The notes under the pieces: model-generated
What the model saw: the letters and a program-made list of their open reading frames with translations, nothing else
The model's database searches: none
Told to the model about the DNA's origin: nothing
Program-made: the position numbers and the translations under genes
NCBI RefSeq assembly: GCF_000819745.1
Contig: NZ_CDDA01000023.1
Location: 62,001-126,000, forward strand
Reading direction: 5' to 3'
Length of the DNA stretch: 64,000 nucleotides
Source of the DNA: Aeromonas bestiarum
GTDB taxonomy: Bacteria > Pseudomonadota > Gammaproteobacteria > Enterobacterales > Aeromonadaceae
Part shown: in pieces, positions 16,885 through 24,453 of the stretch
How positions within the stretch are numbered: the first letter of the stretch is position 1
Layout of the letters: each line of letters begins with the position of its first letter

Positions 16885-17763
16885 CTACTGCGGGCTCCAC
16901 ACCAGCTTGCCGCTCTGGGTCAGGTCATAGCCGCCGAGGCGGGCTGCCAGCTCGCGCCCCTCGGGGGATTGCAGCCAGCCGATCAGCTGCTGCAACAGGG
17001 TGCGAAAGAAGACCCCCTGCGGCATCACCAGATCGAAGCACTCCTGCGACAGAGGCATAAAGCCGAGGCCAAACTCGGTGGCCGTGCTCTGGGCGCCGGG
17101 CCCCACGTCGGCATCGCCCCGGCTGATGGCGGCAGCCAGCTCCCGCTCGCTGTTGACCTGTACAGTGCTCTCCAGCCGGGTCAGCGACTCCCCCTGGGTT
17201 TGCAGCCACTCCTGCAGGGCGCGCTGGCTGCCGGCCCCCTCCTGGCGCATGGCCCAGCGCCAGTCGAGCGCCTGTTTTGCCTCCTGCGGCTGCAAGCCCT
17301 GGCGCAGCACCAGCCCCTGTACCCGCCGAAAGCCATGCACTATCACCCATTGGCGGTGGCCCTGATACTGCTGCACCAGCGCCGGGTGGCGCAGGTGGGC
17401 CTCTTCGGCCTGACCCCAGTGAATGGCGCAGAGATCCACATGGCCGCGTGCCAGCATCGCCAGCCCCTGGCGAGTGCCGCAGGGGGTGTAGCCCACCAGC
17501 GCCTGGGTGCCGAGCTGCCGCGCAAGCGTGCTGCAACCATAGTGCAGCAGCACGTCGTCTGAGCCCGCCAGCAGCAGCCGGTCGTTCATCACCCCCTCGT
17601 GGCAGCTGCCGAGCAGCCAGCGATCGAGCAGGGAGCGCGGAAACAGCCACTTGCCGGTCGCCTTGGTGGCGGGGATGCGCGCCTCGTTGGCGAGCTGGTA
17701 GACCTTTTTCTCGTTGAGATCGAGGTATTCGGCCACCTGCTTCACGTTCATAAATTCGTTCAT
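16885..17763 (-). CDS. HTH (excisionase/MerR-like) plus periplasmic-binding-fold regulator
   Basis: 292 residues. Residues 1-55 form an excisionase-type winged helix (MNVKQVAEYLDLNEKKVYQL, ATKATGKWLFPRSLLDRW). The rest resembles the PBP-like domain fused to such HTHs in molybdate or formate dehydrogenase loci: GSDDVLLHYGCSTLA, HVDLCAIHWG, RQEGAGSQRALQEWL and AISRGDADVGPGAQSTA. By fold it should sense a small oxyanion or cofactor precursor in the cytoplasm. It starts 3 nt after the fdhD stop and is therefore in the fdhD operon. The ligand and targets are unknown. Confidence 0.75.
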   Translation of the reverse strand: MNEFMNVKQVAEYLDLNEKKVYQLANEARIPATKATGKWLFPRSLLDRWLLGSCHEGVMNDRLLLAGSDDVLLHYGCSTLARQLGTQALVGYTPCGTRQGLAMLARGHVDLCAIHWGQAEEAHLRHPALVQQYQGHRQWVIVHGFRRVQGLVLRQGLQPQEAKQALDWRWAMRQEGAGSQRALQEWLQTQGESLTRLESTVQVNSERELAAAISRGDADVGPGAQSTATEFGLGFMPLSQECFDLVMPQGVFFRTLLQQLIGWLQSPEGRELAARLGGYDLTQSGKLVWSPQ

Positions 17764-17766
17764 GGC

Positions 17767-18624
17767 TTAATCTCGCATCCCGCGACCGGCCGAACCGGGC
17801 GCCAGCACCGGCGGCTTCTCGTCCAGCACGAGATGGTCGTGGCCGCTGAATACCTCGAAGTGGCGGCCCTTGGCGCGGGCAATCATGGTGATGCCGAGCT
17901 GGCGGGCGAGATCCAGCCCCATCTGGGTGACGCCGGAGCGCGACAGCAGCACGGGAATGCCCATCTGCGCCACCTTGATCACCATCTCCGAGGTGAGCCG
18001 GCCCGTGGTGTAGAAGATCTTGTCGTTGCCACCCTCGCCGCGCATCCAGAGCTCGCCCGCCAGGGTATCCACCGCATTGTGGCGCCCCACATCCTCGACA
18101 AAGGAGAGGATCTCGCTGCCGCGACAGATGGCGCAGCCGTGCACGGCGCCGGCCATCTTGTAGGTCTCGTTATGGGCCGACAGGGCTTTGAGCAGGGCAT
18201 AGAGGGTGCTCTGTTTCAGCGTGGGTGCCGTCAGCATCACCCCTTCGAGCTTCTTCATCACGCTGCCATACATGGTGCCCTGACCGCAGCCGGAGGTGAC
18301 CGTCTTCTTCTCCAAGGACTTGTCGAGATCGGCGGCCTGCTGGCTGCTCACCACGGCGGCGGCCTCGCTCTCCCAGTCGACGATCACCGACTCGATGGCT
18401 GCAATGTCCTCGATAAAGCCCTGATTTTTCAGATAACCCAGCACCAGCGCCTCGGGGCGGGCCCCCAGCGTCATCAGGGTTACTATCTCCTTCCAGTTGA
18501 GGTAGACCGTCAGTGGCCGCTCACAGGCGATTTGGCGGGTGTTCATCGTGCCCTGTTCATCCATCACCTCGACGGCCATGGTGAGCTGGGCGGCAGCATT
18601 GCTTTTGATAAAGGTCGGTGTCAT
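17767..18624 (-). CDS. fdhD: FdhD sulfurtransferase, formate dehydrogenase accessory protein
   Basis: 285 residues. FdhD transfers sulfur from IscS to the bis-MGD cofactor of formate dehydrogenase, a step needed for activity. Motifs: ERPLTVYLNWKEIVTLMTLG near the N-terminus, TSGCGQGT, HGCAICRG (the CxxC pair that carries sulfur), FVEDVGRHNAVDTLAGE, FYTTGRLTSEMV and LSRSGVTQMGLDLA. A predicted sigma54 promoter lies about 45 nt upstream. It is transcribed away from the FDH structural genes. Confidence 0.95.
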   Translation of the reverse strand: MTPTFIKSNAAAQLTMAVEVMDEQGTMNTRQIACERPLTVYLNWKEIVTLMTLGARPEALVLGYLKNQGFIEDIAAIESVIVDWESEAAAVVSSQQAADLDKSLEKKTVTSGCGQGTMYGSVMKKLEGVMLTAPTLKQSTLYALLKALSAHNETYKMAGAVHGCAICRGSEILSFVEDVGRHNAVDTLAGELWMRGEGGNDKIFYTTGRLTSEMVIKVAQMGIPVLLSRSGVTQMGLDLARQLGITMIARAKGRHFEVFSGHDHLVLDEKPPVLAPGSAGRGMRD

Positions 18625-18666
18625 GGGCCCCTCGCGACCGGTTGCCGGGATCTAAGGGGAGGGATA

Positions 18667-18684
18667 CAGCAAGTTTTGTTCCAA
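18667..18684 (-). promoter_or_regulatory. sigma54 promoter of fdhD
   Basis: On the minus strand TTGGAACAAAACTTGCT (18684-18668) has GG at 18682-18681 and GC at 18670-18669 with exactly 10 nt between. Only the C-A core differs from the consensus TTGGCAC. It is well placed for fdhD (start 18624). Confidence 0.6.
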
Positions 18685-18775
18685 ATTGTTAAAGCCTAAG
18701 TATTATTTTTATGTGATAAAGGTAGGTATTATGAATTGGTTTTTATGAGGTTTTAATCCCTATAAGTTAGGGGTG

Positions 18776-18787
18776 TTGTCTGGACAA
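18776..18787. promoter_or_regulatory. possible activator half-site upstream of fdhD
   Basis: TTGTC-TG-GACAA is a 5-bp inverted repeat. GGACAAA within it matches the first half of the tup and fdh operators, but the TGTCCC half is missing. It lies about 100 nt upstream of the fdhD -24 element. Weak. Confidence 0.3.
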
Positions 18788-18847
18788 ACGACATGAAATA
18801 AATGAGTATGTGCTTATTTTTAACACTAGTTTTAGTATGAGGGATAG

Positions 18848-20010
18848 ATGTCAGATTTCCAGAATTTATTATCCTCTTTGTTGAGGGGTAAAAAGCAGAA
18901 GCATCCATTCAGTTATGAATCAACGGTATCTTCATATAAAAATGATTTACAGGAAAGGATATTCGATTTTGAAAGGCGAATTAGTGATTACATAGATAAA
19001 AACAACAAACTAACAAAGTCTCTCAGGCGGATATTGCCTTCTATAGTAAAAACAATAAATTAATAATTAGTTCCATTGATGAGTATCTTAATGGTAATTC
19101 TGGTAAGGCGTATGATATCTTTGAAAAGATGATGAGTTATAAAATAATTAGCAATGCTATTGTTAATTTACGTGTGGAGTTGAAAGACATATGTGTTAAG
19201 CCTAACTATCTATATCGAGTGAGGGTCAGTGACTCACAGTTGACATCTCGAAAAGAAATGTTTCATATACCTTTTAATATGAGGCATTTGGTCGGATCGC
19301 AAAGATATTCAATTGCAGGTTTACCTTGTTTATATTTAGGTTCTTCGATTTATGTTTGCTGGCAAGAAATGGGAAAACCAAATCTAGATTCATTATATAT
19401 ATCAAGTTATCAATTGAATGCAAAAAACTATGAATTTCCTAAGTATGTTCTCAATTTTGCTTTTTCTTTAGAGATAATGAAGAAAAATGATATTGAACTG
19501 TTGTTTTTCGGCAGTGATGACAATGATTTGTCTTTAGACAAGCAGATTGCACATTTGACATTATGGCCATTACTAATGGCATGTAGCTATGTTAAAGCTA
19601 ATGAAAAAGCTAAATTTAATATAGAATATGTAATTCCAAATATGCTATTGCAATGGATCATTACAGATGCGCCTAGTGTTGATGGAATAATTTATTTGTC
19701 GACAAAAACAAAGCAACTTCGTCAGTCTAAAATTGGAATGAACGTTGTAATTCCACCTAAGTCGTCAGCAGAAAAGACGGATGGAAATGAATATTGTATT
19801 GATATGGCTAAATGTTTTGAACTAACAAATCCTATTTCATGGCAGGTTTTAGAAACAATATCTTGTAAAGTGACCGAGGGAATATCTGATTTCGGTTATG
19901 GTGATGATATTGAGCAAATGCTACTAGAAAACTATAAAAGTACCAGTTTTTATAGAGCAGAAAAGAAAATAGAAAGTATTTTGACATTATCTACTATAAA
20001 TAATGTTTAA
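18848..20010 (+). pseudogene. RES-domain-like protein gene, frameshifted
   Basis: One ancestral gene is now split. ATG 18848 opens a 71-codon frame that ends at 19063. A second frame continues the protein (QADIAFYSKNNKLIISSIDE, overlapping the first) through ATG 19129 to 20010. The break lies in a TC run (about 19018-19023, GTCTCTCAG): removing one TC unit joins the frames as TKSQADIAFYS. The long part has RES-like features: LYRVRV near the start, FNMRHLVGSQRYSIAGLPCLYLGSS and YVCWQEMG; RES proteins include NAD-degrading toxins. The DNA is far more AT-rich than its surroundings, which suggests recent transfer. The family call is from pattern only; no antitoxin was seen. Confidence 0.6.
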
Positions 20011-20088
20011 ACGATATTTTTGAGTTGAAGTTATAAACTTTGTCGGTCTGTATGTTCGAATTTTGAATATCGTATGTTGGGATAATTT

Positions 20089-20255
20089 GTAGGTTGGTGC
20101 TGAACGAAGTGAAGCCCAACGTTTACCGTAGGATATTTCAAAAGCAATAATCGGATAATCCGGTGTTATTCGATTATTGCCATTCCCTCTATCAGTCTCT
20201 GGCGGATTGATGTTACGCCGCATGTTGGGCTTCGCTGCGCTCAGCGCCAACCTAC
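20089..20255. mobile_element. MITE-like element with long terminal inverted repeats
   Basis: The ends are imperfect inverted repeats of about 32 nt: GTAGGTTGG...GAAGCCCAAC (20089-20120) and GTTGGGCTTC...CCAACCTAC (20224-20255). Inside is a perfect 9-bp inverted repeat CAATAATCG / CGATTATTG (20145-20153, 20171-20179), so the whole could fold into one long hairpin. It encodes no protein. Such elements with the GTTGGGCTTCGCTGCGCTCAG arm recur in many gammaproteobacterial genomes. Confidence 0.7.
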
Positions 20256-20315
20256 ATCCCGTACAACGCCTCAACCTGTATATCGAAACGTCCCCAAGCG
20301 GCCACCAAACCGGCC

Positions 20316-20332
20316 TTGGCCCCACTCTTGCT
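20316..20332 (+). promoter_or_regulatory. sigma54 promoter of the DUF3305-DUF3306 genes
   Basis: TTGGCCCCACTCTTGCT has GG at 20318-20319 and GC at 20330-20331, exactly 10 nt apart. It lies about 120 nt before the DUF3305 start. The MITE-like element sits just upstream, where an activator site would be expected. Confidence 0.6.
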
Positions 20333-20378
20333 ATGTCTTATCCCATTGATGGCTGTGGCCGCCGTGAATGTCCTGCTG

Positions 20379-20404
20379 TGATCCGCCCCGAACGGGGTGG
20401 ATCA
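20379..20404 (+). promoter_or_regulatory. hairpin in the DUF3305 leader
   Basis: TGATCCGCCCCG-AA-CGGGGTGGATCA is a near-perfect inverted repeat with one mismatched pair, about 45 nt before the DUF3305 start. It has no U tract, so it may be a leader structure or operator rather than a terminator. Confidence 0.4.
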
Positions 20405-20450
20405 CGGGGGAGGGCGGCCCGGCAGAGACCTTCTGATGGGAGCCGTGACA

Positions 20451-21017
20451 GTGCAAGACACAACCAATACCTTGCCCCCGCAGCGCTGGCTGCAGCTGGA
20501 GTTAAAGGCCATCGACAGCCAGGTTGGCCGCTGGCAGAGCCGCCGTTTCGAGATAGCGGCGCTCCACCCCGCCGAACCGGAGGCTGTAGGTGCCTTGCCC
20601 CTTACCCTGTTTCGCGATGAGCGGGGGGATTATCGCTTCAATTTGAGCTCCGGCTCGCCCCGCCTCTTTGTTACCGGAACTGTCACCGGAAGCCGCGTGG
20701 ACAATAGCTTTGTGGCCGATGGCCTGACCCTGAGCCAGACAGTGGCGGCCGCCTATATGGATGGCGAGCGGCAGGTGCTCTCCTGCCCGCTGCCCGAGGC
20801 GCTGCAAGCCTGGGTGGAGGCCTTTATCGGTCGCCACGGCGAGCTGCTGGAGGCCCGCCGCAAGGGCAAGAAGGGCAAGGGGCGGGCGCAGGATCAGCTG
20901 GGGGTCGATACGAGAGTTGAGACATCAAGAGACGCCAGTGATCAAGCCAATTGCGGCGCCGTCAAAGCCACTGGCCCCGATGGCCGCGAGCGTTCGGGAG
21001 CAGGCTCCCATGAGTGA
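20451..21017 (+). CDS. DUF3305 protein of the formate dehydrogenase cluster
   Basis: About 188 residues from GTG 20451, which has GGGAG 8 nt upstream; ATG 20436 and GTG 20445 are alternatives. The DUF3305 core is WLQLELKAIDSQVGRWQS, LTLFRDERGDYRFNLSS, LFVTGTV and SQTVAAAYMDGERQVLSCPL. The tail is charged and low in complexity (KGKKGKGRAQDQ). The family is found beside DUF3306 and formate dehydrogenase genes; its exact role is not known, and an assembly function is inferred. Its stop overlaps the next start. Confidence 0.8.
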   Translation: MQDTTNTLPPQRWLQLELKAIDSQVGRWQSRRFEIAALHPAEPEAVGALPLTLFRDERGDYRFNLSSGSPRLFVTGTVTGSRVDNSFVADGLTLSQTVAAAYMDGERQVLSCPLPEALQAWVEAFIGRHGELLEARRKGKKGKGRAQDQLGVDTRVETSRDASDQANCGAVKATGPDGRERSGAGSHE

Positions 21018-21660
21018 GTTCCTCAAGCGCTGGTCGGCTCGAAAGCATCAGGCATTGCAGCCACGGGAGCAGGCCGACCCCGAGGTTGTTGCTATCCCCA
21101 CCGAAGGCAATGGCAAAGATGAAATGCCAGATACAGAGCTGGATAGCCGCGTAGTCAGCACTGACAAGGGGAGTGGTGAACCCGAGGCTGCCGAGGGTCT
21201 CCTGTATGAGGTGTCGGAGGGAAAACCGGCTATCGGTGACGCCGCTTCGCAGCCGGCCAAATCTGCGTTGCCTGACAAAGAGACACTGAGAGCCATGTTT
21301 CGCACTCACAAGCCGGACGGGCTGGATGACTACACCCAGGATTTCAGCCAGCCCGAGCTGCTGCCGGCAGCCCTGACGGCGGGGCTGCGCAACTGGCTGG
21401 TGGAGGCGGTGACGGCGCCCGAGGCCGAGTCCGGCAGCGCACTGTCGCCATCAGATCAGGCATCACCCGAGCAGGCCCTTGCCGACCAGCCAGCCGCTGC
21501 CCCCTCTTTTTCTTCTCCCGCCTCCCAGCGGAGTGAACCGCCCGCCATCTTGCTGGCCCCGGATCCACAAGCCCACACCAAGGATCGGGACATTTTGGTT
21601 GATGAGGGTGGACAAAATGTCCCAGCCAAGGATGGGGGAATGGAGCGTCTGGGATCCTGA
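21010..21660 (+). CDS. DUF3306 protein of the formate dehydrogenase cluster
   Basis: 216 residues. The N-terminus MSEFLKRWSARK and the central block LRAMFRTHKPDGLDDYTQDF are the conserved DUF3306 parts; the rest is acidic, Pro/Ala-rich and probably disordered. ATG 21010 overlaps the DUF3305 stop by 8 nt. Its last codons contain the inverted-repeat operator at 21589-21626, so this stretch has a double role. Function unknown; co-occurrence with FDH suggests maturation. Confidence 0.8.
   Translation: MSEFLKRWSARKHQALQPREQADPEVVAIPTEGNGKDEMPDTELDSRVVSTDKGSGEPEAAEGLLYEVSEGKPAIGDAASQPAKSALPDKETLRAMFRTHKPDGLDDYTQDFSQPELLPAALTAGLRNWLVEAVTAPEAESGSALSPSDQASPEQALADQPAAAPSFSSPASQRSEPPAILLAPDPQAHTKDRDILVDEGGQNVPAKDGGMERLGS
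21589..21626. promoter_or_regulatory. inverted-repeat operator upstream of the fdh sigma54 promoter
   Basis: GGGACATTTTG (21589-21599) and CAAAATGTCCC (21615-21625) form a perfect 11-bp inverted repeat inside the 3' end of the DUF3306 gene. It contains GACAAAATGTCCCA (21613-21626), identical to the site between tupA and the regulator gene. The centre lies about 110 nt upstream of the expected transcription start, a typical distance for a sigma54 activator site. Confidence 0.7.
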
Positions 21661-21691
21661 CTCCCTGCCAGTCACTATTTTTCCGGGGGAG

Positions 21692-21708
21692 TTGGCTCGG
21701 CTCTTGCT
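21692..21708 (+). promoter_or_regulatory. sigma54 promoter of the 4Fe-4S/fdhABC operon
   Basis: TTGGCTCGGCTCTTGCT has GG at 21694-21695 and GC at 21706-21707, exactly 10 nt apart. It lies in the 84-105 nt gap between the DUF3306 gene and the next start. Confidence 0.75.
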
Positions 21709-21764
21709 CCTCCACAAGACCAACAAGCGATCCATCCCATGAGGTGGACCGCACAGGAGTGCAT

Positions 21765-23510
21765 GTGAGCATCGAACAACATTACTCAAACCTGACCCCC
21801 GATGGGGGAGTGGCGGGGCGCAATGAGCGAGCCCGCGCCGACGCCTTGCGCCACACGGTCAAGACCGACAACCTGATCCCGGCTACCGTCTCCTACCAGA
21901 GCCAGGGCCGCTTGTTGCTGGTCGGCCCGGAAGATCGCATTCGCCGCGCCGCCAGCCTGCTGCCACAAGGCGTGATGCCGACCCTGCTGGTCACAGAATC
22001 CGTTCACAATGCCGAGGCGGCAGATCTCGAAGCCATCTTCGACGCCACCGCATCCCTCAATGCCCTGACCCTGCGCGAGCCGAGCCTCAAGGGCTATCTG
22101 GGTCAGTACCAGCTAACCGGCCTGAGCGGGCAGGGGGAGCGGGTTGATCTGGCGGGGCTTTGTTTTCCACAACAGGGTTTCCCGCAGCAGGCTGCGGCAG
22201 CTGTCAGTGAACTGCCTGGGGAGCCGCGTTTCGATCTGGTGGCCGATCTGGGCCGCACGCCGCTGTTTGCGCTGGAGCGCCCACCGATCGGCTATCTGCA
22301 TCTGGTTGATGACCAGGGGCTGGCCGAACAGCTCGCCGAGCTGTGCGCCCTGACCGGCATCTTCGACAAGCCGCGCTATTTTCGCCTCGACCCCGAGGCC
22401 TGTGCCTTCACCGCCCGTGGCGTGCCCGGTTGCAGCCGCTGCCTCGATGTCTGCCCGACCGATGCGCTCAAGCCCGTCAACGGTCGCATCCAGATAGATC
22501 CGCACCTCTGCCAGGGCTTTGGCAGCTGCGCCTCCGCCTGTCCGACCGGGGCGATTGCCTATCACCAGCCCGATGCCAGCACCAGCGGCGACTACCTGCT
22601 GCGCCTGCTCAAACGCTATCGGGAGGCGGGCGGCGCCCACCCTGTGCTGCTGATCGCCGGGGAGGGCGAGCGGGCACGACTTGAGGCCAGCCTGCCCGCC
22701 CTGCCAACCCACTGGTTGCCGGTCTGGGTGGAAGAGAGCGCCAGCCTGGGGGTTGAGAGCTGGCTGGCGGCGCTCGCCTATGGTGCCAGCGCGGTGCGCA
22801 TAGTGCTTGGCGAGGACGCCCCCGCCAGCGTGCGGGCCCTGCTGGAGCGGGAGCTGGCCAATGCCGCCGTACTGCTGGCGGGGGCCGGTTTACCGGCGGA
22901 CCGGGTGGCGATCCACTCCCTGAGCGCCATGGAGCGTGCCAGTGAACACCCTGGCACTGCGTTGTTCGACAAACCGCTCAAAGGGGACAAGCGGGAGACC
23001 CTGTTTGCCGCCTTCGATGCCCTCTGGCAGGCCAACGGGGGCAGCCACGAGCCGCTGGCAGTGCCCCATGGCGCCCCCTTTGGCGCAGTGGGGCTCAAGG
23101 AATCGGATTGCACCCTCTGCATGGGCTGCGTGGCGGTCTGCCCGACCCGCGCCCTGCATGCGGTGGGCCACACGCCCGGCCTCAACTTTATCGAGCAGGA
23201 CTGCATCCAGTGCGGCATGTGCGAAAAAGCCTGCCCCGAGCAGGCCATCGTCCTTGCACCCCGCCTGCAGCCTGTGCCCGAGGCGCGCCGCGCCGTGCAG
23301 AGCCTCAAAGCCGAGGAGGCCGCCTGCTGCATTCGCTGCTCCAAGCCGTTTGCGCCGGCTTCCCTCATTCGTCGCATCCAGCAAAAGCTGGCCGGTCACT
23401 CCCACTTCCAGAACGAGGCCGCCGCGCGGTTGCTGATGTGTGAGGATTGCCGGGTCAAGGATGTGTTTACGGCGCTGGCGGCGGATCCTGCCGCCCAGCT
23501 CAAGATATGA
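21765..23510 (+). CDS. multi-[4Fe-4S] ferredoxin-like protein of the FDH cluster
   Basis: 581 residues from GTG 21765, with AGGAG 5 nt upstream; GTG 21744 gives a 588-residue alternative. No signal peptide is seen, so it is probably cytoplasmic. Ferredoxin-like motifs: CSRCLDVCPTDAL with CQGFGSCASACPTGAI, CTLCMGCVAVCPTRAL, CIQCGMCEKACPEQAI, and C-terminal CCIRCSKPF and CEDCR. The cluster spacing suggests four [4Fe-4S] centres plus a possible fifth metal site. It is conserved beside Fdh in related bacteria; electron transfer during enzyme assembly or maturation is inferred. Confidence 0.85.
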   Translation: MSIEQHYSNLTPDGGVAGRNERARADALRHTVKTDNLIPATVSYQSQGRLLLVGPEDRIRRAASLLPQGVMPTLLVTESVHNAEAADLEAIFDATASLNALTLREPSLKGYLGQYQLTGLSGQGERVDLAGLCFPQQGFPQQAAAAVSELPGEPRFDLVADLGRTPLFALERPPIGYLHLVDDQGLAEQLAELCALTGIFDKPRYFRLDPEACAFTARGVPGCSRCLDVCPTDALKPVNGRIQIDPHLCQGFGSCASACPTGAIAYHQPDASTSGDYLLRLLKRYREAGGAHPVLLIAGEGERARLEASLPALPTHWLPVWVEESASLGVESWLAALAYGASAVRIVLGEDAPASVRALLERELANAAVLLAGAGLPADRVAIHSLSAMERASEHPGTALFDKPLKGDKRETLFAAFDALWQANGGSHEPLAVPHGAPFGAVGLKESDCTLCMGCVAVCPTRALHAVGHTPGLNFIEQDCIQCGMCEKACPEQAIVLAPRLQPVPEARRAVQSLKAEEAACCIRCSKPFAPASLIRRIQQKLAGHSHFQNEAAARLLMCEDCRVKDVFTALAADPAAQLKI

Positions 23511-23520
23511 GGGGCCTGTG

Positions 23521-24153
23521 ATGAGTGAACAACCGAATAGCCATACCGCACTGAATGCAGGCGAACTGACCATGACAGATCTGGAACAGAGCAGTGCCGA
23601 CATGTATGCCCTGCTGGCGAGCCTGTGGCGCGCCGCCCCTGGTGGCGAGCAGCTCGCCTGGCTGCAAGGCTTGCAGGCCATGCCGGGCCCCTTTGCCAGA
23701 GGGCTGGGGCTGGTGCAACTGGCCGCCAGCAGCCACCGCGAAAACGAACTCGCCGAGGAGTATCAGGATCTCTTTATCGGCCTGGGGCGCTGCGAGGTAG
23801 TGCCGTTTGCCTCCTGGTATCTCACCGGCTCTCTGATGGAGCTGCCGCTGGCGGTGCTGCGCGCCGACCTGCAATCCCTGGGTTTCGAGCGCCAGAGCGG
23901 GGTGTGCGAACCCGAGGACCACCTGGCCGCCCTGTGCGAGGTGATGGCGGTATTGATTGCCGAGCAGCACCCCGAGCGCAACCGCTTCTATGAACGCCAT
24001 CTGGCCCCCTGGGTGCTCGCCTGCTGCCGCGATCAGCAACAGGCGAAGGGGGGCAGCTTCTACCGGGCGGTCGGGGCGCTTGCCGAAGACTTTTTCAAAC
24101 TGGAGCAGGATCTGCGCCTGCCCTTTGGTACCCCTGTGGTGACGCTGCCATGA
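23521..24153 (+). CDS. TorD/DmsD-family chaperone for the Tat-exported FDH catalytic subunit
   Basis: 210 residues, all helical. The family signature is seen in EEYQDLFIGLGRCEVVPFASWYL (the E-Y-x-x-L-F...P-x-x-S-x-Y/W motif) and in CEPEDHLAALCEVM (E-x-D-H-x-x). Such chaperones bind the twin-arginine signal peptide and hold export until the cofactor is inserted. ATG 23521 lies 10 nt after the upstream stop. The partner is probably FdhA (24454) or the small Tat peptide (24227). Confidence 0.88.
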   Translation: MSEQPNSHTALNAGELTMTDLEQSSADMYALLASLWRAAPGGEQLAWLQGLQAMPGPFARGLGLVQLAASSHRENELAEEYQDLFIGLGRCEVVPFASWYLTGSLMELPLAVLRADLQSLGFERQSGVCEPEDHLAALCEVMAVLIAEQHPERNRFYERHLAPWVLACCRDQQQAKGGSFYRAVGALAEDFFKLEQDLRLPFGTPVVTLP

Positions 24154-24226
24154 CGCGGCACCCACTCACTCATAGCGAAGCCGGCACAGTGCGGCTGGCC
24201 ATAACAAAAACAGAGGTCACAGAAAG

Positions 24227-24430
24227 ATGAGCGATGAAAAGCTGAAAGACCCGTCCCGACGCAATCTGATCAAGGGGGTGGGCGTGGTCGCCACCATAGG
24301 CGTGCTGGCCGGTGCCACCGGTCGGGTGGTGAGCAAGGAGGCGCTGACCCACGATACCCAGCCCGACAAGGGCTATCGGGAGACCCCCCATGTTCACGAC
24401 TTTTATCGCACCCTGCGCGGCACCGACTGA
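24227..24430 (+). CDS. small twin-arginine signal protein of the FDH cluster (FdhX-like)
   Basis: 67 residues. The twin-arginine motif SRRNLIKG is followed by a hydrophobic stretch (VGVVATIGVLAGATG), then a short tail HVHDFYRTLRGTD. Such tiny Tat proteins precede fdhA in many FDH operons and may ride with the enzyme; the function is not established. The start has AAAG about 8 nt upstream (AGAAAGATGAGC), a weak ribosome site. It lies 23 nt before fdhA. Confidence 0.8.
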   Translation: MSDEKLKDPSRRNLIKGVGVVATIGVLAGATGRVVSKEALTHDTQPDKGYRETPHVHDFYRTLRGTD

Positions 24431-24453
24431 GCCGGCTCAGTGAAGGAGACCTT

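Noticed and set aside
20089-20255. Complete insertion sequence
   Set aside because: Only inverted repeats are present, without a transposase ORF, so at most a non-autonomous element.
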